A DNA stretch of 62,254 bases from Desulfoplanes formicivorans (GTDB taxonomy: Bacteria; Desulfobacterota; Desulfovibrionia; Desulfovibrionales; Desulfomicrobiaceae). A program made the translations under genes and the position numbers. Shown piece by piece: positions 34,639-44,872 of this stretch (positions within the stretch are counted from its first letter, which is position 1; every line of letters begins with the position of its first letter). Location of the stretch: contig NZ_BDFE01000022.1 of NCBI RefSeq assembly GCF_001748225.1, positions 1 to 62,254 of the forward strand. Reading direction: 5' to 3'. The notes beneath the pieces are model-generated. The model saw nothing but the letters and a program-made list of their open reading frames with translations. It did no database searches and was not told where the DNA came from.

Positions 34639-34836
34639 TTAAGCGTTCCTCTTGCCGGCCTGCCAATCCGCAAGGTCCACGGCCTCGTCCACGAGCATGA
34701 CCGGAATCTCTTCGCGGATGGGATAGACCTTGCTGCAGGCATGACAGATGAGCCCGTCCTCGGGTTCGGTCAGCTCCAGTTCTTTCTTGCAGATGGGGCA
34801 GGCCAGGATATCGAGCAGTTCCTTGTTCAGTGCCAT
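34639..34836 (-). CDS. Trm112-family zinc-ribbon protein (YcaR-like)
   Basis: A 65-residue protein with two knuckles, CPICKK and CHACSK, joined by a short hairpin, then VYPIREEIPVMLVDEA, the standard Trm112 layout. Bacterial members of this family are small zinc-binding proteins thought to activate methyltransferases; partners here are unknown. CGGAGGAA precedes the ATG at 34836, and an in-frame N-terminal extension to 34914 was rejected because it lacks family resemblance. Three bases separate its stop from the tatD start. Confidence 0.93.
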   Translation of the reverse strand: MALNKELLDILACPICKKELELTEPEDGLICHACSKVYPIREEIPVMLVDEAVDLADWQAGKRNA

Positions 34837-34928
34837 GGAGTTCCTCCGTGCGTAAATGGGAATGATATACAAAAACAGGACAGACGCGCAGCCGGGACCG
34901 TCAAAAAAGGACAACGTGCCTTGACTGG

Positions 34929-36113
34929 TTAGGTCCTGTAATCGGCATTGATCCTGATATATTCTTCAGTCAGGTCCGAGGCCAAAAGCTCGTATGAACC
35001 CCGTCCGGTTCCCAAAGAAATGGATACCACGATCTCATCTCTCTTCAAGACCGGTGCCAGGATGCTGTCCCAGTCGCCTTCCACAGGACGACCCTTGGAA
35101 AAAATCGTTGTATCTCCGATGGCCACTGATACCTGGTTTGGATCAAATGTTGCCCCGGAACGCCCCACAGCAGCCACAATCCGTCCCCAATTGGGGTCCT
35201 GGCCGTACAGGGCCGTCTTGACCAGGGGCGAATGGCCAACCACACGGGCCACGGTTTCGGCCTGGGGCTTGCTCTTGGCGCCAGACACCCGGATGCGCAA
35301 GACCTTGGTTCCGCCTTCGGCATCCTGGACAATGCGAAAGGCCAGTTCCCGGCACAAATCGATCAGTCCTGCGGCCAAAAGCCGTTTGTCCGACCGGGAG
35401 ACCGCCTCCACATGGGACTGTCCATTGGCCAGGGCCAAAACACAGTCATTGGTGCTGGTATCCCCGTCCACGGTGACGGCGTTGAAACTCTCGTCAACAG
35501 CGGTGCGCAGGGTCTGCTGCCACCAGAGAGGATCCACCCGGGCATCACAGACGATAAACCCGAGCATGGTGGCCATGTTGGGACAGATCATGCCCGCGCC
35601 CTTGCACATGCCCAAAAGACGGACCGTACCGCCTTCCAGGGAGACGGTTGCCGTAACCAGCTTGGGAAAGGTGTCCGTGGTCATGATGGCCTTGGCCATG
35701 TCCAGAGCTGAGCTGTGCCCGACGTTGTCCACCAGGGCCTTGGCGCCACGCTCAAAGCGATCCATGGGCAGCTGATCACCGATAACCCCGGTGGATGCCA
35801 CCAGGATCTCCGTGGGATCAATGCCCAGAGGGGTTCCCACCATTGTTCGGGTGGCCAGACACCGTTTTTCCCCTTCCTCTCCGGTACAGGCATTGGCCTG
35901 ACCCGCATTGACCAGAATGGCCCGGGCCACGGGCGAACCTGCCAGGGTTTTTTGGGAAACTACCACAGGGGCGGCCTGAAATGCGTTGGTAGTGAACACC
36001 CCGGCCGCATGGGCCGGACAATCGCTCACAACCAGGCTCAGGTCACAGCGATTCCGGTATTTGAATCCAGCTTCCACAGCAGCAAACCGGTATCCCTTGG
36101 GCACATCAAACAT
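34929..36113 (-). CDS. argJ: Bifunctional ornithine acetyltransferase/N-acetylglutamate synthase
   Basis: ArgJ (394 residues) recycles acetyl groups in arginine synthesis, transferring from N-acetylornithine to glutamate. It is made as a precursor that cuts itself before a Thr: NMATMLGF near residue 185 contains the A-T-M-L site. Other signatures are LVNAGQANACTGEEG, STGVIGDQLPMDR, VDGDTSTNDCVLALANG and GQDPNWGRIVAAVGRSG. AAGGAGAGA stands before ATG at 36113; the longer in-frame extension to 36380 was rejected. It has its own promoter region beyond the secA terminator. Confidence 0.97.
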   Translation of the reverse strand: MFDVPKGYRFAAVEAGFKYRNRCDLSLVVSDCPAHAAGVFTTNAFQAAPVVVSQKTLAGSPVARAILVNAGQANACTGEEGEKRCLATRTMVGTPLGIDPTEILVASTGVIGDQLPMDRFERGAKALVDNVGHSSALDMAKAIMTTDTFPKLVTATVSLEGGTVRLLGMCKGAGMICPNMATMLGFIVCDARVDPLWWQQTLRTAVDESFNAVTVDGDTSTNDCVLALANGQSHVEAVSRSDKRLLAAGLIDLCRELAFRIVQDAEGGTKVLRIRVSGAKSKPQAETVARVVGHSPLVKTALYGQDPNWGRIVAAVGRSGATFDPNQVSVAIGDTTIFSKGRPVEGDWDSILAPVLKRDEIVVSISLGTGRGSYELLASDLTEEYIRINADYRT

Positions 36114-36170
36114 GTTGTCTCTCCTTGATGAAAACAGTGTCTCCCGGACACGCGACCATCCCCTGGTCGC

Positions 36171-36207
36171 AAAAAACGCCCGATCATGCGAATATGACCG
36201 GGCGTTT
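36171..36207 (-). terminator. Terminator downstream of secA
   Basis: AAACGCCCG (36174-36182) pairs with CGGGCGTTT (36199-36207), with partly pairing ATCAT/ATATGA inside, and runs into TTTTTT on the minus strand. It lies 46 bases after the secA stop. Confidence 0.8.
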
Positions 36208-36252
36208 GTACTCGCTAACCCTTCAGAGCACAAGGCGGGAAAACCATCCTGC

Positions 36253-38757
36253 TTACCGCCCGCAGCAATGCTTGTACTTCTTGCCGCTCCCGCAGGGACA
36301 GGGATCATTGCGCCCCACCTTGGGGGCAGAGCGACGTTTGGGCGTCTTTTTTTCCTGGGCGGATTCTTCCCCGCCGGCATACTGCAGATCCTTTTGCTCC
36401 TCGTGCTTGAACTCCTCTTCCCGAACCGTCTGCACCTGCAGCCTGGTCAGAGGCTGGAAGGTATTCTCCTTGATCCTGAAAAGCAGATCCTGGAACAGGC
36501 TGAACCCTTCGCGCTTGTATTCCTGTTTGGGATCCTTCTGACCGTATCCCCGAAGCCCGATCCCCTCCTTGAGGTGATCCATGTTCAGAAGATGTTCCTT
36601 CCAGTTGCGATCCAGGCTGTCCAGCAGAAAGAACCGCAAAATCTCGGCATACTGGTCCCCGGCATCCTTTTTCAGGTCGGCAAGCAGGGATTTGATCCCT
36701 TCCACGGCTTTTTCGCGAGGAGGCAGTTCCTTGGAATGATCGGCACGGCGCAGGTTGAAAATCTCGTCAAGCTTGCTGCGAACCATGGCCCGGATCTCGG
36801 CATCCGAGGCGTCCTTGTTACTTGGATCAACAGGGGCATACACCTCGTCCAGAACATCTTCCATGAACTCGTCGATGACCTGCTCCATGTCATCGGTGGT
36901 CATGAGGTCCCGGCGCAGGGAATAGATGACCGTACGCTGCTGGTTCATGACATCGTCATATTCCAGAAGCTGCTTGCGGATGTCGAAGTTGTGTCCCTCG
37001 ACCTTGCGCTGGGCGTTTTCAATGGCCCGGGAGATCATGGCGTTTTCAATGGATTGGCCTTCTTCCATGCCCAGCTTGTCCATGAGCCCGGCAATGCGGT
37101 CCGAACCAAAAAGCCTGAGCAGATCGTCATCCAGGGCCAGGAAAAACCGGGACGATCCCGGATCGCCCTGACGGCCGCTTCGTCCACGCAGCTGATTGTC
37201 AATACGCCTGGACTCGTGCCGTTCCGTCCCCAGAATGTGCAATCCGCCCACTTCCCGGACACCCTCTCCAAGAACGATATCCGTACCACGACCGGCCATG
37301 TTGGTGGCGATGGTTACCTTGCCCTTCTGACCGGCCTCGGCCACGATCTCGGCCTCTTTTTCGTGCTGTTTGGCGTTGAGCACGGAATGGGGAATATGCA
37401 GCTTCTTGAGCTGACTGGAAATGAGCTCTGATTTTTCAATGGATGTTGTTCCCACCAGCACAGGCTGTCCCTTGCGATGCAACTTGCTGATTTCCTGGAC
37501 AATGGCCGCGTACTTCTCGTCCTGGTTGCGGTAGACCGCATCAGGAAAGTCCTTGCGCTGCATGGGTTTGTTGGTGGGGACGACCATGACGTCCAGATCA
37601 TAAATCTGCCGGAATTCAACCGCTTCGGTATCAGCCGTACCTGTCATACCGGCAAGTTTGTCATACATGCGAAAATAATTCTGAAAGGTGATGGAGGCCA
37701 GGGTCTGGTTCTCGGCCTCCACCTTGACGTGTTCCTTGGCCTCCAATGCCTGGTGCAACCCGTCGCTGTACCGCCGGCCCGGCATGAGACGGCCGGTGAA
37801 TTCGTCCACAATGACCACCTGACCGTCCTTGACAATGTAATCCACGTCACGGGCAAACATGGCATGGGCCTTGAGCGCCTGGAGAATGTGGTGCTGCAGG
37901 GTGATGTTGGCCGGATCAAACAGGTTGTCCACCTTGAGGATCTCTTCGCACCTAGCCACACCCTCGTCCGTGAGCATGGCGGTCTTGGCCTTTTCGTCCA
38001 CGGTGTAATGGGTCTCTTTCTTGAGCAGAGGGATGATCGCGTTGATGCGTCCGTACAGAGAGGTGGATTCCTCGCCGGGCCCGGAAATGATCAGCGGTGT
38101 TCTGGCCTCGTCAATGAGAATGGAGTCCACTTCGTCCACAATGGCGTAGTGCAGATCGCGCTGCACCAGCTGTTCCTTGTAGAACTTCATGTTGTCGCGA
38201 AGATAATCAAACCCGAACTCGTTGTTCGTCCCGTAGGTGATGTCTGCATTGTACGCTTCCTTACGCTGGGCATCGTCAAGGCCATGAACAATGACCCCAA
38301 CGGACAGGCCGAGGAAATTGTACAGCTGGCCCATCCACTGGGCATCACGCTTGGCCAGATAGTCGTTCACCGTGACCAGATGCACGCCCTTGCCCACAAG
38401 AGCATTCAGGACAACGGGCAGGGTGGCCACCAGGGTTTTCCCCTCACCGGTCTTCATTTCCGCAATCTTTCCCTGGTGCAGGATGATTCCCCCCACCAGC
38501 TGGCAGTCAAAATGGCGCATGTTCAGCACCCGCTTGCCTGCTTCGCGCACCAGAGCATACACCTCGGGGAGGAGGTCATCCAGGGATCTGCCCTGGGCAA
38601 CCTCCTCTTTCCAGGCAGCGATCCTGGCCGGAAATTCCTGATCTTCAAGACCGGTAACCGTGGACTCAAGCTGATTGATCCGTTCCACCAGGGGACGAAG
38701 CTTCCTTAAAAACCGCTCGTTTTTCGATCCAAAGACTTTTTTGACAATTCCAAACAT
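36253..38757 (-). CDS. secA: Preprotein translocase ATPase SecA
   Basis: The 834-residue motor of the Sec pathway. In order: DEAD-motor NBD1 with [15 protein letters not shown] (Walker A), [16 protein letters not shown] and [21 protein letters not shown]; the preprotein-binding insert; NBD2 with [19 protein letters not shown] and [23 protein letters not shown]; the helical scaffold; and a C-terminal zinc-binding SEC-C tail, [18 protein letters not shown], which binds SecB or ribosomes. ATG at 38757 gives the normal start [15 protein letters not shown]; the ribosome site before it is weak. Single gene with its own terminator. Confidence 0.98.
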   Translation of the reverse strand: MFGIVKKVFGSKNERFLRKLRPLVERINQLESTVTGLEDQEFPARIAAWKEEVAQGRSLDDLLPEVYALVREAGKRVLNMRHFDCQLVGGIILHQGKIAEMKTGEGKTLVATLPVVLNALVGKGVHLVTVNDYLAKRDAQWMGQLYNFLGLSVGVIVHGLDDAQRKEAYNADITYGTNNEFGFDYLRDNMKFYKEQLVQRDLHYAIVDEVDSILIDEARTPLIISGPGEESTSLYGRINAIIPLLKKETHYTVDEKAKTAMLTDEGVARCEEILKVDNLFDPANITLQHHILQALKAHAMFARDVDYIVKDGQVVIVDEFTGRLMPGRRYSDGLHQALEAKEHVKVEAENQTLASITFQNYFRMYDKLAGMTGTADTEAVEFRQIYDLDVMVVPTNKPMQRKDFPDAVYRNQDEKYAAIVQEISKLHRKGQPVLVGTTSIEKSELISSQLKKLHIPHSVLNAKQHEKEAEIVAEAGQKGKVTIATNMAGRGTDIVLGEGVREVGGLHILGTERHESRRIDNQLRGRSGRQGDPGSSRFFLALDDDLLRLFGSDRIAGLMDKLGMEEGQSIENAMISRAIENAQRKVEGHNFDIRKQLLEYDDVMNQQRTVIYSLRRDLMTTDDMEQVIDEFMEDVLDEVYAPVDPSNKDASDAEIRAMVRSKLDEIFNLRRADHSKELPPREKAVEGIKSLLADLKKDAGDQYAEILRFFLLDSLDRNWKEHLLNMDHLKEGIGLRGYGQKDPKQEYKREGFSLFQDLLFRIKENTFQPLTRLQVQTVREEEFKHEEQKDLQYAGGEESAQEKKTPKRRSAPKVGRNDPCPCGSGKKYKHCCGR

Positions 38758-39048
38758 GATAGATGTATTGTGGGTTAAATGATGAGACCGGCTCGGTCCA
38801 TGCCGCAGGTGCACCCTTCACCAAAAAACCGGATGCATGTGACATGTTCGGGCACCGGGGGCCCAAGGATCAACATGAACTTGTGGCAGGGGATGCTGCC
38901 AGTCAAACCGCCAGACGTCCCCTCAAGCCGGTGCTGGCACGGGGTGTTTTATCCGGTCTTGCGAACAGGACGCCCGGATTGATGAGTTCATGTGGCCTGG
39001 CGTCTTGCCGGGAACAAGGCGTCTAAACCAAATCCCGGTTGTTTACAA

Positions 39049-40290
39049 TCACCCATTCACGGCACTCGCGCCCGCCATCCATCCAGTGGAAAAGGCGGCC
39101 ATGAGATTGAAGCCTCCGGTATCGGCCTGAATGTCCAGAACCTCTCCGGCACACAAGAGGCCAGAACAGATCTTGGATCGCATGGTCTTGGGATCGATCT
39201 CTTTGGTTGCGATACCCCCGGCCGTGACAATGGCCTCTCGCAGAGGGCGATGACCCGTGACATCCAGACGAAATTCCTTGAGCCAGTTGCGCAGTTTTTT
39301 GCGCATCCCGGACGTAATCTGATGGGCAGGCACATCCGGATCAAAACCGAGTTCATCCAGGCACACGGGAATGAGCGATGCGGGCAAAAGCCCCTTGAGC
39401 AGGGTCCTGGTCTTTTTCTTCCCAAAGGTATCCATGTCGCGCAGCAGCCGGGCATCGAGCTGCTTGTGATCCAGGGCGGGTTTGAGATCAATGGTGAGTT
39501 GCACGTCTTTACCTGCTCCCAGTCCCTGCACCATGGCGTGACTCAGGCTCAGGATGATCGGTCCTGACACCCCGAAATGGGTGAAGAGCATCTCACCAAA
39601 CAGGGAATCGGTTTTTTTGCCGTCCATCCACACGGTCACCTGGACGTTTTTAAGGGCCAATCCCTGCAATCGCTTGGCCAGATCCCCGGCCGTGACCACA
39701 GGAACCAGGGCCGGCCGGATGGGCACAATGGTGTGCCCGGCCATGGCCGCAAGGCGGTATCCGTCTCCGGTGGAACCGGTTGCCGGATAGGAGGCCCCTC
39801 CGGTTGTCAGGATGGTTGCAGCGGCCCTGATCTCCTGCCCGGACTGGGTGATCACCCCGCGACAGAAGGAGTCCTCAATGAGCAGGGCCTTGACCGGCAC
39901 TGAGGTTCTGATGACCCCGCCAAGGCGGGTAAAAGAGCGAGCCAGGGCGGCGATGATGTCTGCAGCCTTGTCGCTTTGGGGGAACATGCGCCCTCCCCGT
40001 TCGGTCTTCAGCCGAACCTGATTCTCCTCCAGCAGGGCGATCAGGTCCGGGGTGTAAAAACGGGAAAAGCATTGATAGAGAAATTTGCCGCTGGGGAAAA
40101 AATGGTCAATGGCCTCTTTCATGGGAGCCGTATTGCACACATTGCACCGCCCCTTGCCCGTAATGGCCAGCTTGCGCCCGACCCGATCCTTTTTCTCGAG
40201 AATGGTGACCGGATGTCCCTGACGGGCCGCGGCAATCCCGGCCATGAGCCCGGCGGCCCCGCCGCCGATAATGATAATGGATGGTGTCAT
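39049..40290 (-). CDS. NAD(P)/FAD-dependent oxidoreductase, HI0933/BaiN-like flavoprotein
   Basis: A 413-residue flavoprotein of the HI0933/YhiN family. The dinucleotide-binding motif IIIIGGGAAGLMAGIAAARQG starts at residue 4 (key part GGGAAGLMAG), followed by GRKLAITGKGRCNVCNTA, TTGGASYPATGSTGDGY and, at the end, LLCAGEVLDIQADTGGFNLMAAFSTG. The family includes BaiN-type enzymes, but the reaction for most members is unknown, so no specific substrate is proposed. ATG at 40290 was chosen at the start of the Rossmann motif, without a visible ribosome site. 291 non-coding bases separate it from secA. Confidence 0.85.
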   Translation of the reverse strand: MTPSIIIIGGGAAGLMAGIAAARQGHPVTILEKKDRVGRKLAITGKGRCNVCNTAPMKEAIDHFFPSGKFLYQCFSRFYTPDLIALLEENQVRLKTERGGRMFPQSDKAADIIAALARSFTRLGGVIRTSVPVKALLIEDSFCRGVITQSGQEIRAAATILTTGGASYPATGSTGDGYRLAAMAGHTIVPIRPALVPVVTAGDLAKRLQGLALKNVQVTVWMDGKKTDSLFGEMLFTHFGVSGPIILSLSHAMVQGLGAGKDVQLTIDLKPALDHKQLDARLLRDMDTFGKKKTRTLLKGLLPASLIPVCLDELGFDPDVPAHQITSGMRKKLRNWLKEFRLDVTGHRPLREAIVTAGGIATKEIDPKTMRSKICSGLLCAGEVLDIQADTGGFNLMAAFSTGWMAGASAVNG

Positions 40291-40428
40291 GAAGTGTGGT
40301 GGTTGGAACAATAAAATGGTTCAGAAGACCGTGCGCACAAAGCAGTGGACAGCAAAAGAGCCCTCAAACCTTATGACCGGCCGTGGTTGTGCCCTGGAGA
40401 CGCGTACTCTCCCTTGTGCCAGGATGCC

Positions 40429-40896
40429 TCACCCTCTGCTGGCCAGTTCACGGGCCGTGTCCCGCTTGACCGCGCGTTCCTTGAGATCCTGTCTGCGATC
40501 GTGGAGCTTCTTGCCCCGGCCCAGGGCGAGTTCCAGTTTGATCCGTCCGTTCTTGAAATAGATTTTCGTCGGCACTACGGTCAGCCCTTTTTGCTCCACC
40601 TTTTTCATCAACCCCTCTATTTCCCGCTTGTGCAAAAGAAGCTTGCGCGGCCGATCCGGGCGATGCTGGGCGTATCCCGCATTTTCATACTCGGCAATGT
40701 GCACGCCCACAAGAAAGGCCTCCCCGTGTTCGAATTGCACGTACCCGTCCATGAAGCTGATCCGTCCCTCGCGCAGGGATTTGACCTCGGAACCGGTCAA
40801 GACCATGCCGGCTTCAACAAATTCCACCAGCTCGTAGAGATGACGGGCCTTCCTGTTCTGTCCGATGATTTTTATCTTGCCTGATTGTTTTGTCAT
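40429..40896 (-). CDS. smpB: SsrA-binding protein SmpB
   Basis: The partner of tmRNA in trans-translation (155 residues): it brings SsrA to stalled ribosomes. Signatures are [21 protein letters not shown] at the start (key part [12 protein letters not shown]), [36 protein letters not shown] and the C-terminal basic tail [22 protein letters not shown]. It lies downstream of ptsI on the same strand. I searched for the ssrA gene in the nearby spacers and could not identify it. Confidence 0.97.
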   Translation of the reverse strand: MTKQSGKIKIIGQNRKARHLYELVEFVEAGMVLTGSEVKSLREGRISFMDGYVQFEHGEAFLVGVHIAEYENAGYAQHRPDRPRKLLLHKREIEGLMKKVEQKGLTVVPTKIYFKNGRIKLELALGRGKKLHDRRQDLKERAVKRDTARELASRG

Positions 40897-40950
40897 GAAT
40901 TTGCATGCGTGCCCTGGGCACTGCCTCCCGAATACTACGCACTTGCTTTG

Positions 40951-42723
40951 CTATCTGTTCCCATCCAGCAACGAGGTGTAAAACATGAGCTCGTCGGGGA
41001 ACCGTCGAAAAATCATCTCCCTGACCAGGACATTGCTTCCGGCCACGGAATCGCTTTCCAGCACTTCCTTTAAGAGATACTTGCAGTCTTCCATGGTCAC
41101 CTGGCGAATGATCCGCTTGATCCCGGGAATGGCCTGTGGCGTCAGGCTGATGCTGTCCACCTGCATGCCCATGAGAATGGGCACGCAAAAGGGGTCGGCC
41201 GCCATCTCACCGCACACGCTGACCTCGATCCCGGCCTGATGGGCGGCATCAATGACCGACTTGATACTTTTGACCACGGCCGGGTGCAGGGGCTGGTACA
41301 GATAGTCCACATGTTTGTTGGTGCGGTCAATGCCCAGACAATACTGGATGAGATCGTTGGTTCCGATGGAAAAGAAATCCACTTCCTCGGCCAGGGAATC
41401 GGCCACTGTCACGGCTGCAGGCACCTCGACCATGATCCCCAGGGGAATGTCGGGGTTGTAGGCAACCCCTTCCTTGCGCAGCTCCTCCTTGACCTGGAAG
41501 TAAAAGGACTTGACTTCCTTGAGCTCCTGAAGCCCGGTGATCATGGGAAACATGATGGACACATTGCCCGCAATTCCGGCACGAAGAATGGCCCGAAGCT
41601 GGGTTCTGAAAATTTCCTTGTGGGACATGCAAAAGCGCACCGCCCGAAGCCCCATGGCCGGATTGGCCTCCTCCAGGGAACCAAAAAAGGAGATCTTGTC
41701 CGCACCCAGATCCAGCGTGCGAATAACCACCTTGGACGGGGCCACCAATGCGGCCAGATCGCTGTAAATTTCGGTCAGCTCTTTTTCATCGGGAAAGGAG
41801 GGCCGATTCATGTAATTGTACTCGGTCCTGTACAGCCCGATTCCTTCCCCCCCATTGTCCAGGACCGAGGTGACTTCTTCAAAAAGCTCGATATTGGCAT
41901 GAACGTTGACCCGGTATCCGTCCCGTGTTTCCCCGGGAAGATGGCAGACACGGGAAAGACTGCGCTGATACTCCTCGAACCGGTATTGGAGATCCGTGTA
42001 CTTGCCCAGTTCGTCTTCGGTGGGCTGGATAAGGATGCGCCCGTTGAATCCGTCAAGGATGACGATCTGATCGTCCTCAATGATGCCTTCCAGTTCCTCC
42101 ACACCCACGACCGCCGGAATCTGCAGGGACCTGGCCAGAATCCCGGCATGGGACGTCTTGCCCCCCATGGCCGTGGCAAAGGCCATGATCTTGTTCACTT
42201 CCAGCTCAATGGTATCGGCTGCCGTCAGGTCATGGGCCATGAGAATGACCCTGTGGCTCACCCCGGTCATCTCCTGGTCCTGCCCGGCCAACTGATTCAT
42301 GACCCGCTGGGAAACCAGCCTGACATCCTGCATGCGCGCCCGAATGTACTCGTCGTCAATGGCGCTGAACATCTTTTCAACATCGGCCACGGCCTTTTCA
42401 AGGGCCCATTCCGCATTGATCCGCAGGTCGGCAATGTAGTTCATGGCGCTTTGGCTGAGCTTGCGGTCCTTTAGAATCATCAAATATGAATCAATGAGGG
42501 CGCCATGTTCCTGAAGCTCACGGGGAACATTGATGCGGATCCTCTCGAGCTCTTCAAACGCAAGACCAATGGCGGTTTGCAGCCGTGCCTGTTCCTGGGC
42601 AACAAGTTCTTCCCTGATAGTCTGGCGGGGGGCCTGGGACATCCTGTTCTTGTTCAGGAAAAAAGCCCTGCCTATGGCAATTCCCGAAGATACGGGTATG
42701 CCGGTCAGTACGCGTTTTGCCAT
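40951..42723 (-). CDS. ptsI: PTS enzyme I (phosphoenolpyruvate-protein phosphotransferase)
   Basis: Enzyme I (590 residues) takes phosphate from PEP and passes it to HPr. The phospho-His is in GGKTSHAGILARSLQIPAVVG (key part GGKTSHAGILAR) near residue 190; the PEP-binding barrel has LYRTEYNYMNR, MFPMITGLQELKEV, IGTNDLIQYCLGIDR and SVCGEMAAD. The start ATG overlaps the ptsH stop as TGATG. It is the last PTS gene of the segment; the chain IID-HPr-EI without IIA, IIB or IIC suggests a mainly regulatory PTS or missing partners elsewhere. Confidence 0.97.
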   Translation of the reverse strand: MAKRVLTGIPVSSGIAIGRAFFLNKNRMSQAPRQTIREELVAQEQARLQTAIGLAFEELERIRINVPRELQEHGALIDSYLMILKDRKLSQSAMNYIADLRINAEWALEKAVADVEKMFSAIDDEYIRARMQDVRLVSQRVMNQLAGQDQEMTGVSHRVILMAHDLTAADTIELEVNKIMAFATAMGGKTSHAGILARSLQIPAVVGVEELEGIIEDDQIVILDGFNGRILIQPTEDELGKYTDLQYRFEEYQRSLSRVCHLPGETRDGYRVNVHANIELFEEVTSVLDNGGEGIGLYRTEYNYMNRPSFPDEKELTEIYSDLAALVAPSKVVIRTLDLGADKISFFGSLEEANPAMGLRAVRFCMSHKEIFRTQLRAILRAGIAGNVSIMFPMITGLQELKEVKSFYFQVKEELRKEGVAYNPDIPLGIMVEVPAAVTVADSLAEEVDFFSIGTNDLIQYCLGIDRTNKHVDYLYQPLHPAVVKSIKSVIDAAHQAGIEVSVCGEMAADPFCVPILMGMQVDSISLTPQAIPGIKRIIRQVTMEDCKYLLKEVLESDSVAGSNVLVREMIFRRFPDELMFYTSLLDGNR

Positions 42724-43007
42724 CAGCGATCCTCTCCGAAACGGTCCTCGAAAAGACGAACAATGTGGGTCACGGCCTCGCGGGCATCATGCCCCCGGGC
42801 CTTGATGCACAAATCCGTGCCCCTGGGAGCGGCCAGGCTCAAAATATCCAGAATGGATTTGGCATCGATTTCCCGATCGTCCAGGGCAATCTTCACGGCG
42901 GCAGCGTATTTCTGGGCGGCCTGGGCTATCTGGGCTGCAGGTCGGGCATGAATCCCGAGTTCATTGCGCACACTTATGATTTGTTCCTGAACAACAGCAT
43001 CACACAC
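42723..43007 (-). CDS. ptsH: PTS phosphocarrier protein HPr
   Basis: A small phosphocarrier (94 residues). The phospho-His is in ELGIHARPAAQIAQAAQKY, and a Ser equivalent to the HPr-kinase site lies in DAKSILDILSLAA, so regulation by an HPr kinase is possible. GTG at 43007, with GGAG seven bases before it, was chosen because an earlier ATG would add an unlike N-terminus of 21 residues. Transcribed between IID and ptsI on the minus strand. Confidence 0.93.
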   Translation of the reverse strand: MCDAVVQEQIISVRNELGIHARPAAQIAQAAQKYAAAVKIALDDREIDAKSILDILSLAAPRGTDLCIKARGHDAREAVTHIVRLFEDRFGEDR

Positions 43008-43209
43008 GTAACCACTCCGAATATCTTCTTCCACCGCCAGCACCAAGTGCAGCGCATGATTGCATGCCATACGGTGTTTTTTTACAATCGGGTTCAACGA
43101 CCTGTCAGTACGGCCACTGGTTTGTACCCGGCATGACGTTGATGGGCCTTCCGGGTTCCCGGACCGCGTCCAAAGCAAGCTCCCCCCTATGGCGTTGCCA
43201 TAAACAGGC
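43008..43209. other. Spacer between PTS IID and ptsH
   Basis: This 202-base gap is unusually long for a compact operon. It has no convincing gene. It may contain an internal promoter for ptsH-ptsI, but I could not assign boxes. Confidence 0.35.
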
Positions 43210-43977
43210 TTACCACGGCAATGGCATGTCCTCCAGGTACGGGACGAGAACGGGCACGGCCCAAAGCAGAGCCGCCAGGGCGATCATGATGGCGTCACGG
43301 GCCCGATAAAACAGAGTGGCCAGACAGGCCACCAGCAACACCATGCCTGTTCCGGTCATCCAGGAAACCGGGGTCATTCTTCCTGGCCAGACAACGATCC
43401 AGAAAACAAAAAGGAGCAGGACATTCAGGGCCTTGATCCGACCAGACCAGTCAATCAGATTCCATGACCTGAGCCGGGTCAGAAAGGCTATCCCCTCACT
43501 GACCCCCTTCCAGAAGGTATAGAGCTTGAATGCCTCAAGGATCCCCATCCACAAAAGGGCCCAGCCAAGGGCCAACCAGGGCAAGCCGGCCGCAAGCAGG
43601 ATCATGGTCGACAAGGACCAGAGCACATAGATGCTTCCTCCAAACAGGGAATCGCCCACGGCCGACAGGGTAAAGGCGATGGTGCCCTTCATCTGGGAAA
43701 GGGCCTTGGGAGGAAGCAGGCCTTTATGGATCTTTTGCTCGATGTAGAAAAACAGGCCAACCAGCAGGGGGGTCCAGCAGGGATGGGTGTTGTAGACCTT
43801 GAGATATCTTTTTCTGGCTTTTTGCAGGTCATCGGCCGAGGCATACAGAAAGCGCAGACCCGGGTCCATGGCATAGGAAAGGCCGATATTCTGCATCCCC
43901 CGGGTGTTGATACACCCGCCGACCAGATAGGTGCGCAGAAACATGCGCACGAATACGCTGGCTTCCCTACAGGCCAT
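43210..43977 (-). CDS. PTS mannose/fructose/sorbose-family IID component
   Basis: A 255-residue membrane subunit of the mannose-class PTS. The N-terminal motif YLVGGCINTRGMQNIGLSYAMDPGLRFLY (key part GMQNIGLSYAMDPGLR) is typical of IID, followed by TPLLVGLFFYIEQKI and LSAVGDSLFGGSIYV. GGAG stands before the ATG at 43977, which overlaps the end of rsmI by 11 bases. IIC, IIA and IIB are not adjacent; without IIC a IID cannot form the usual permease, so this is an orphan that needs partners elsewhere or has a regulatory use. Desulfovibrionales genomes that I recall carry a IID at this same place. Confidence 0.9.
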   Translation of the reverse strand: MACREASVFVRMFLRTYLVGGCINTRGMQNIGLSYAMDPGLRFLYASADDLQKARKRYLKVYNTHPCWTPLLVGLFFYIEQKIHKGLLPPKALSQMKGTIAFTLSAVGDSLFGGSIYVLWSLSTMILLAAGLPWLALGWALLWMGILEAFKLYTFWKGVSEGIAFLTRLRSWNLIDWSGRIKALNVLLLFVFWIVVWPGRMTPVSWMTGTGMVLLVACLATLFYRARDAIMIALAALLWAVPVLVPYLEDMPLPW

Positions 43978-44872
43978 GATCACTCCGGTCCGGGCCATGA
44001 GACCCGGCATCCGATGTTGTCCGGCCATGCACCACCTGCTGCATGGCATACACATCCTTGGCCGACCAGCCACTGACCCGGGCTGCTACCCGTTTGGCCA
44101 CGGCGCGCGGTTTCCCGCCCTGGGCAAGTTCCTCGCGCAGGATATCACGAACACGGGATTCGTCGGATCGCGTCCGGGATACATCGGCAGGGCCGATGAC
44201 CACGGTACACTCGCCCCTGATATCCATGGTCGCCAAACGCTCAAGATCCTGATCATTGTCCAAGGATCCCGTGATGCACTCCTCGTGGGTTTTGGTCAAC
44301 TCCCTGGCCACGCAGTACAACCGCCCGCCCAGGACCTCACGGGCCACTCCCAGAGACACAGCAAGCCGATTCTTGCGCTCAAAAAAAACAAGGGTTGTTT
44401 GAACGTCGGCAAACGGAGTCAGGGTTGCACGGATATCGTTTGGCTTGCGGGGTAGGAACCCCAGAAAGGTAAACGGCGTCGAGGGCAAACCGCAGGTCAT
44501 GAGCGCGGCAATGGGTGCACAGGGTCCAGGCACCGGAGAAACAGGAAATCCGGCCTGTCTGCAGGCCCTGACGATGACGTATCCCGGGTCGGCAATAAGG
44601 GGGGTGCCCGCATCGGATATCAGGGCCACATCCCTACCCTGGGCCAGGGTTTCCAGAACCAGGGGGATACGCGAGTTTTCATTGTGATCAAACGAACTGA
44701 CCATGCGTCCATGGTCAATGCCCAGGCGCTGGCACAGCAACCCGGCACGCCTTGTATCCTCGGCAAGGATGAGTCCTGCCGATTCCAATGTTTTGACCGC
44801 CCTCGGGGACATGTCACCAGGGTTGCCAAGGGGTGTGGCCACCACCCATAATTTCGCTTGCGTCAATGACAT
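43967..44872 (-). CDS. rsmI: 16S rRNA (cytidine1402-2'-O)-methyltransferase
   Basis: RsmI (301 residues) methylates the ribose of C1402 in 16S rRNA. Seen are [19 protein letters not shown] (key part ATPLGN), LILAEDTRRAGLL, SDAGTPLIADPGYVIVRAC, VSPVPGPCAPIAAL and TFLGFLPRKPNDI. The family is related to tetrapyrrole methylases, which these motifs reflect. ATG at 44872 (after GAGAAAA) gives the normal start; the 58-base overlap with yraN is notable but both frames are well conserved. Confidence 0.94.
   Translation of the reverse strand: MSLTQAKLWVVATPLGNPGDMSPRAVKTLESAGLILAEDTRRAGLLCQRLGIDHGRMVSSFDHNENSRIPLVLETLAQGRDVALISDAGTPLIADPGYVIVRACRQAGFPVSPVPGPCAPIAALMTCGLPSTPFTFLGFLPRKPNDIRATLTPFADVQTTLVFFERKNRLAVSLGVAREVLGGRLYCVARELTKTHEECITGSLDNDQDLERLATMDIRGECTVVIGPADVSRTRSDESRVRDILREELAQGGKPRAVAKRVAARVSGWSAKDVYAMQQVVHGRTTSDAGSHGPDRSDHGL

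Noticed and set aside
38763-39026. Possible small gene of 87 codons in the gap between secA and the flavoprotein gene
   Set aside because: No ribosome site, no hydrophobic or domain pattern, and composition like non-coding DNA.
40291-40428. A tmRNA (ssrA) gene beside smpB
   Set aside because: I looked in the neighbouring gaps for the tRNA-like ends and the Ala-rich tag frame and did not see them.
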